Shown here in pieces: positions 32,667 to 33,305 of a stretch of 33,305 bases of DNA; the first letter of the stretch is position 1; each line of letters begins with the position of its first letter. The notes beneath the pieces are model-generated. The model made no database searches. It had not been told where the DNA came from and saw only the letters and a program-made list of their open reading frames with translations. The position numbers and the translations under genes were made by a program. This stretch comes from Desulfomonilaceae bacterium. GTDB taxonomy: Bacteria; Desulfobacterota; Desulfomonilia; Desulfomonilales; Desulfomonilaceae. The stretch lies in contig JAVHLK010000036.1 in assembly GCA_031082285.1 (NCBI GenBank), positions 12,653 to 45,957 on the forward strand. Reading direction: 5' to 3'.

Positions 32667-32686
32667 GTGTCCATATAATGCGACAC
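32667..32686. promoter_or_regulatory. Candidate enhancer dyad for the sigma-54 promoter
   Basis: Symmetric repeat GTGTC (32667-32671) and GACAC (32682-32686) with a ten-base AT-rich centre. Its midpoint is about 142 bases upstream of the expected start at 32534, a normal distance for an enhancer-binding protein site. The five-base arms are short, so the match could be chance. Confidence 0.35.
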
Positions 32687-33123
32687 GTGAGTCGTGGATC
32701 GCTGCTAACTTTCCGTGATGCCAATGCTTTTGATTTGCATAAATCTGACACCCGAATGTTGACTTCACGCACAGGCTCTTTGGCGGGGGCAACCGCCTAC
32801 ACCTGGAAACCGAATGAGCTCAAATCATTGGCGTACCTGGCAGCAAAGGCGAGGGAGGGCGGCATTTAGCAGATCGACTTTCCCGAGTATGGGACATGGG
32901 GGCCGGTTCGCGCGGCTCACGGTCGGACGCGAACGCGAACCGTTCATCGGCCGGCTCGCTCTGCATTCCTGATAGATTCTTCACTCCATGATCACGGAAC
33001 GAAACGCATGCCGGGTACAATGTCCTTCCGCGTGCGCGTCCGCCGTGATAAACTTAATTTGGTCATCCACGCGAAGCCAGGGGCAAACGGTCTCAAAGGA
33101 CCCACCGATTAGAGGCGGCATTG

Positions 33124-33305
33124 ATGCGTACGAGAAAAACGAAAACCAAGGTGAGCAATCCCGCTGAAGTCCTCGCAGAGGCGAAACGGAATCAAGAGAA
33201 GCGTTCAACCATGTATCGGGACAGGGCTCTCAAGTTGTTCCCGCACATCTGCGGCCGCTGCGGGCGAGAGTTCTCGGGCAGGAAACTGAAAGAGTTGACC
33301 GTCCA
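33124..33305 (+). CDS. YajD-type HNH nuclease, 3' end outside window
   Basis: The first 60 codons of a small protein whose sequence matches the N-terminal half of the YajD family of HNH nucleases: YRDRALKLFPHICGRCGREF, with the zinc-type pair CGRC, then KLKELTV at the window edge. The family continues with HH-x-D and the C-x-x-C/HNH motif, which lie beyond base 33305. An N-terminal lysine/arginine-rich tail (MRTRKTKTK) is longer than in E. coli YajD. ATG 33124 has GAGG eight bases upstream. Function in the cell is not established for the family. Nothing upstream shows it belongs to an operon. Confidence 0.85.
   Translation, partial: MRTRKTKTKVSNPAEVLAEAKRNQEKRSTMYRDRALKLFPHICGRCGREFSGRKLKELTV

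Larger units (their letters stand above)
32242..33123. other. 882-base regulatory region with no recognised gene
   Basis: Divergent spacer between the second sigma-54 activator (minus) and the YajD-type gene (plus). I find no convincing coding frame. On the minus strand it holds a sigma-54 core (32546-32560), an AT-rich patch (32575-32600) with a weak IHF-like site TATCAA-N4-TAT (32582-32594), and an upstream dyad (32667-32686). The roughly 290-base leader that would follow contains a dyad GTTCAC GT GTGAAC (32299-32312) and a large stem-loop (32314-32367). A TATAAT (32674-32679) facing right lies inside the upstream dyad but has no good -35. The part from about 32690 to 33100 shows only short hairpins. 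Confidence 0.55.

Noticed and set aside
32678-32869. Plus-strand 63-codon frame next to a TATAAT
   Set aside because: No ribosome site, no -35, and the TATAAT overlaps the start codon. No similarity recognised.
1-33305. CRISPR arrays, tRNA/rRNA genes, insertion sequences, prophage or toxin-antitoxin systems
   Set aside because: I looked for regularly spaced repeats, tRNA-like segments, transposase motifs and small paired toxin genes and saw none. The HNH protein at the right edge belongs to the YajD family and is not evidence of a mobile element by itself.

Overview
The window looks like chromosomal DNA of a moderately GC-rich, anaerobic or microaerophilic Gram-negative bacterium, most plausibly a deltaproteobacterium (Desulfobacterota, Syntrophobacter-like). 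The reasons are the density of PAS-type histidine kinases, two sigma-54 activators, a superoxide reductase, and a receiver-PilZ protein carrying a small repeated helical motif. The placement rests on gene content only. I see no tRNA, rRNA, CRISPR array, insertion sequence or prophage gene.

Layout. 1-1738: the 3' part of an acyl-CoA synthetase-type enzyme, then an HU-type nucleoid protein with its own promoter. 2227-9773: a signalling block with a hybrid PAS kinase, a sensorless kinase, two divergently transcribed paralogous single receivers, a receiver-repeat-PilZ protein and a PAS-PAS-AAA+-Fis sigma-54 activator. 10160-11608: an exported alkaline phosphatase. 11629-18749 (minus): the operon treZ - GH57/DUF3536 enzyme - treY, converting alpha-glucan to trehalose. 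18889-21078 (minus): a phospholipase D/cardiolipin synthase-like protein fused to a DedA/VTT membrane domain. 21659-25104 (plus): a large membrane-anchored PAS/GAF kinase and its single-domain response regulator. 25214-27009 (plus): a fusion of a beta-phosphoglucomutase-like HAD and a trehalose-phosphatase, followed by a tiny GH65 remnant that looks internally deleted. 27242-28396: a baeRF-type (release-factor-like) protein. 28462-30356 (minus): superoxide reductase plus an amidohydrolase. 30481-32241 (minus): a second sigma-54 activator, paralogous to the first, behind an almost perfect -24/-12 promoter and a long structured leader. 33124-33305: the start of a YajD-type HNH nuclease.

How it fits together. 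The metabolic genes centre on trehalose: synthesis from glucan by TreY/TreZ, a trehalose-6-phosphate phosphatase domain, and the remains of a GH65 phosphorylase next to a sugar-phosphomutase domain. Around them are genes usually linked to envelope stress, oxygen stress, phosphate supply and nucleoid packing, and an unusually high share of signalling proteins. I read this as a stress-survival and regulation region; that reading is inference.

The most notable items are the promoter architecture before the second sigma-54 activator (perfect -24/-12 core, symmetric upstream dyad, 12-bp-arm leader stem-loop), the shared non-canonical ATPase residues of the two activators, the GH65 deletion remnant, and the divergent receiver pair in which one copy has lost the conserved lysine.
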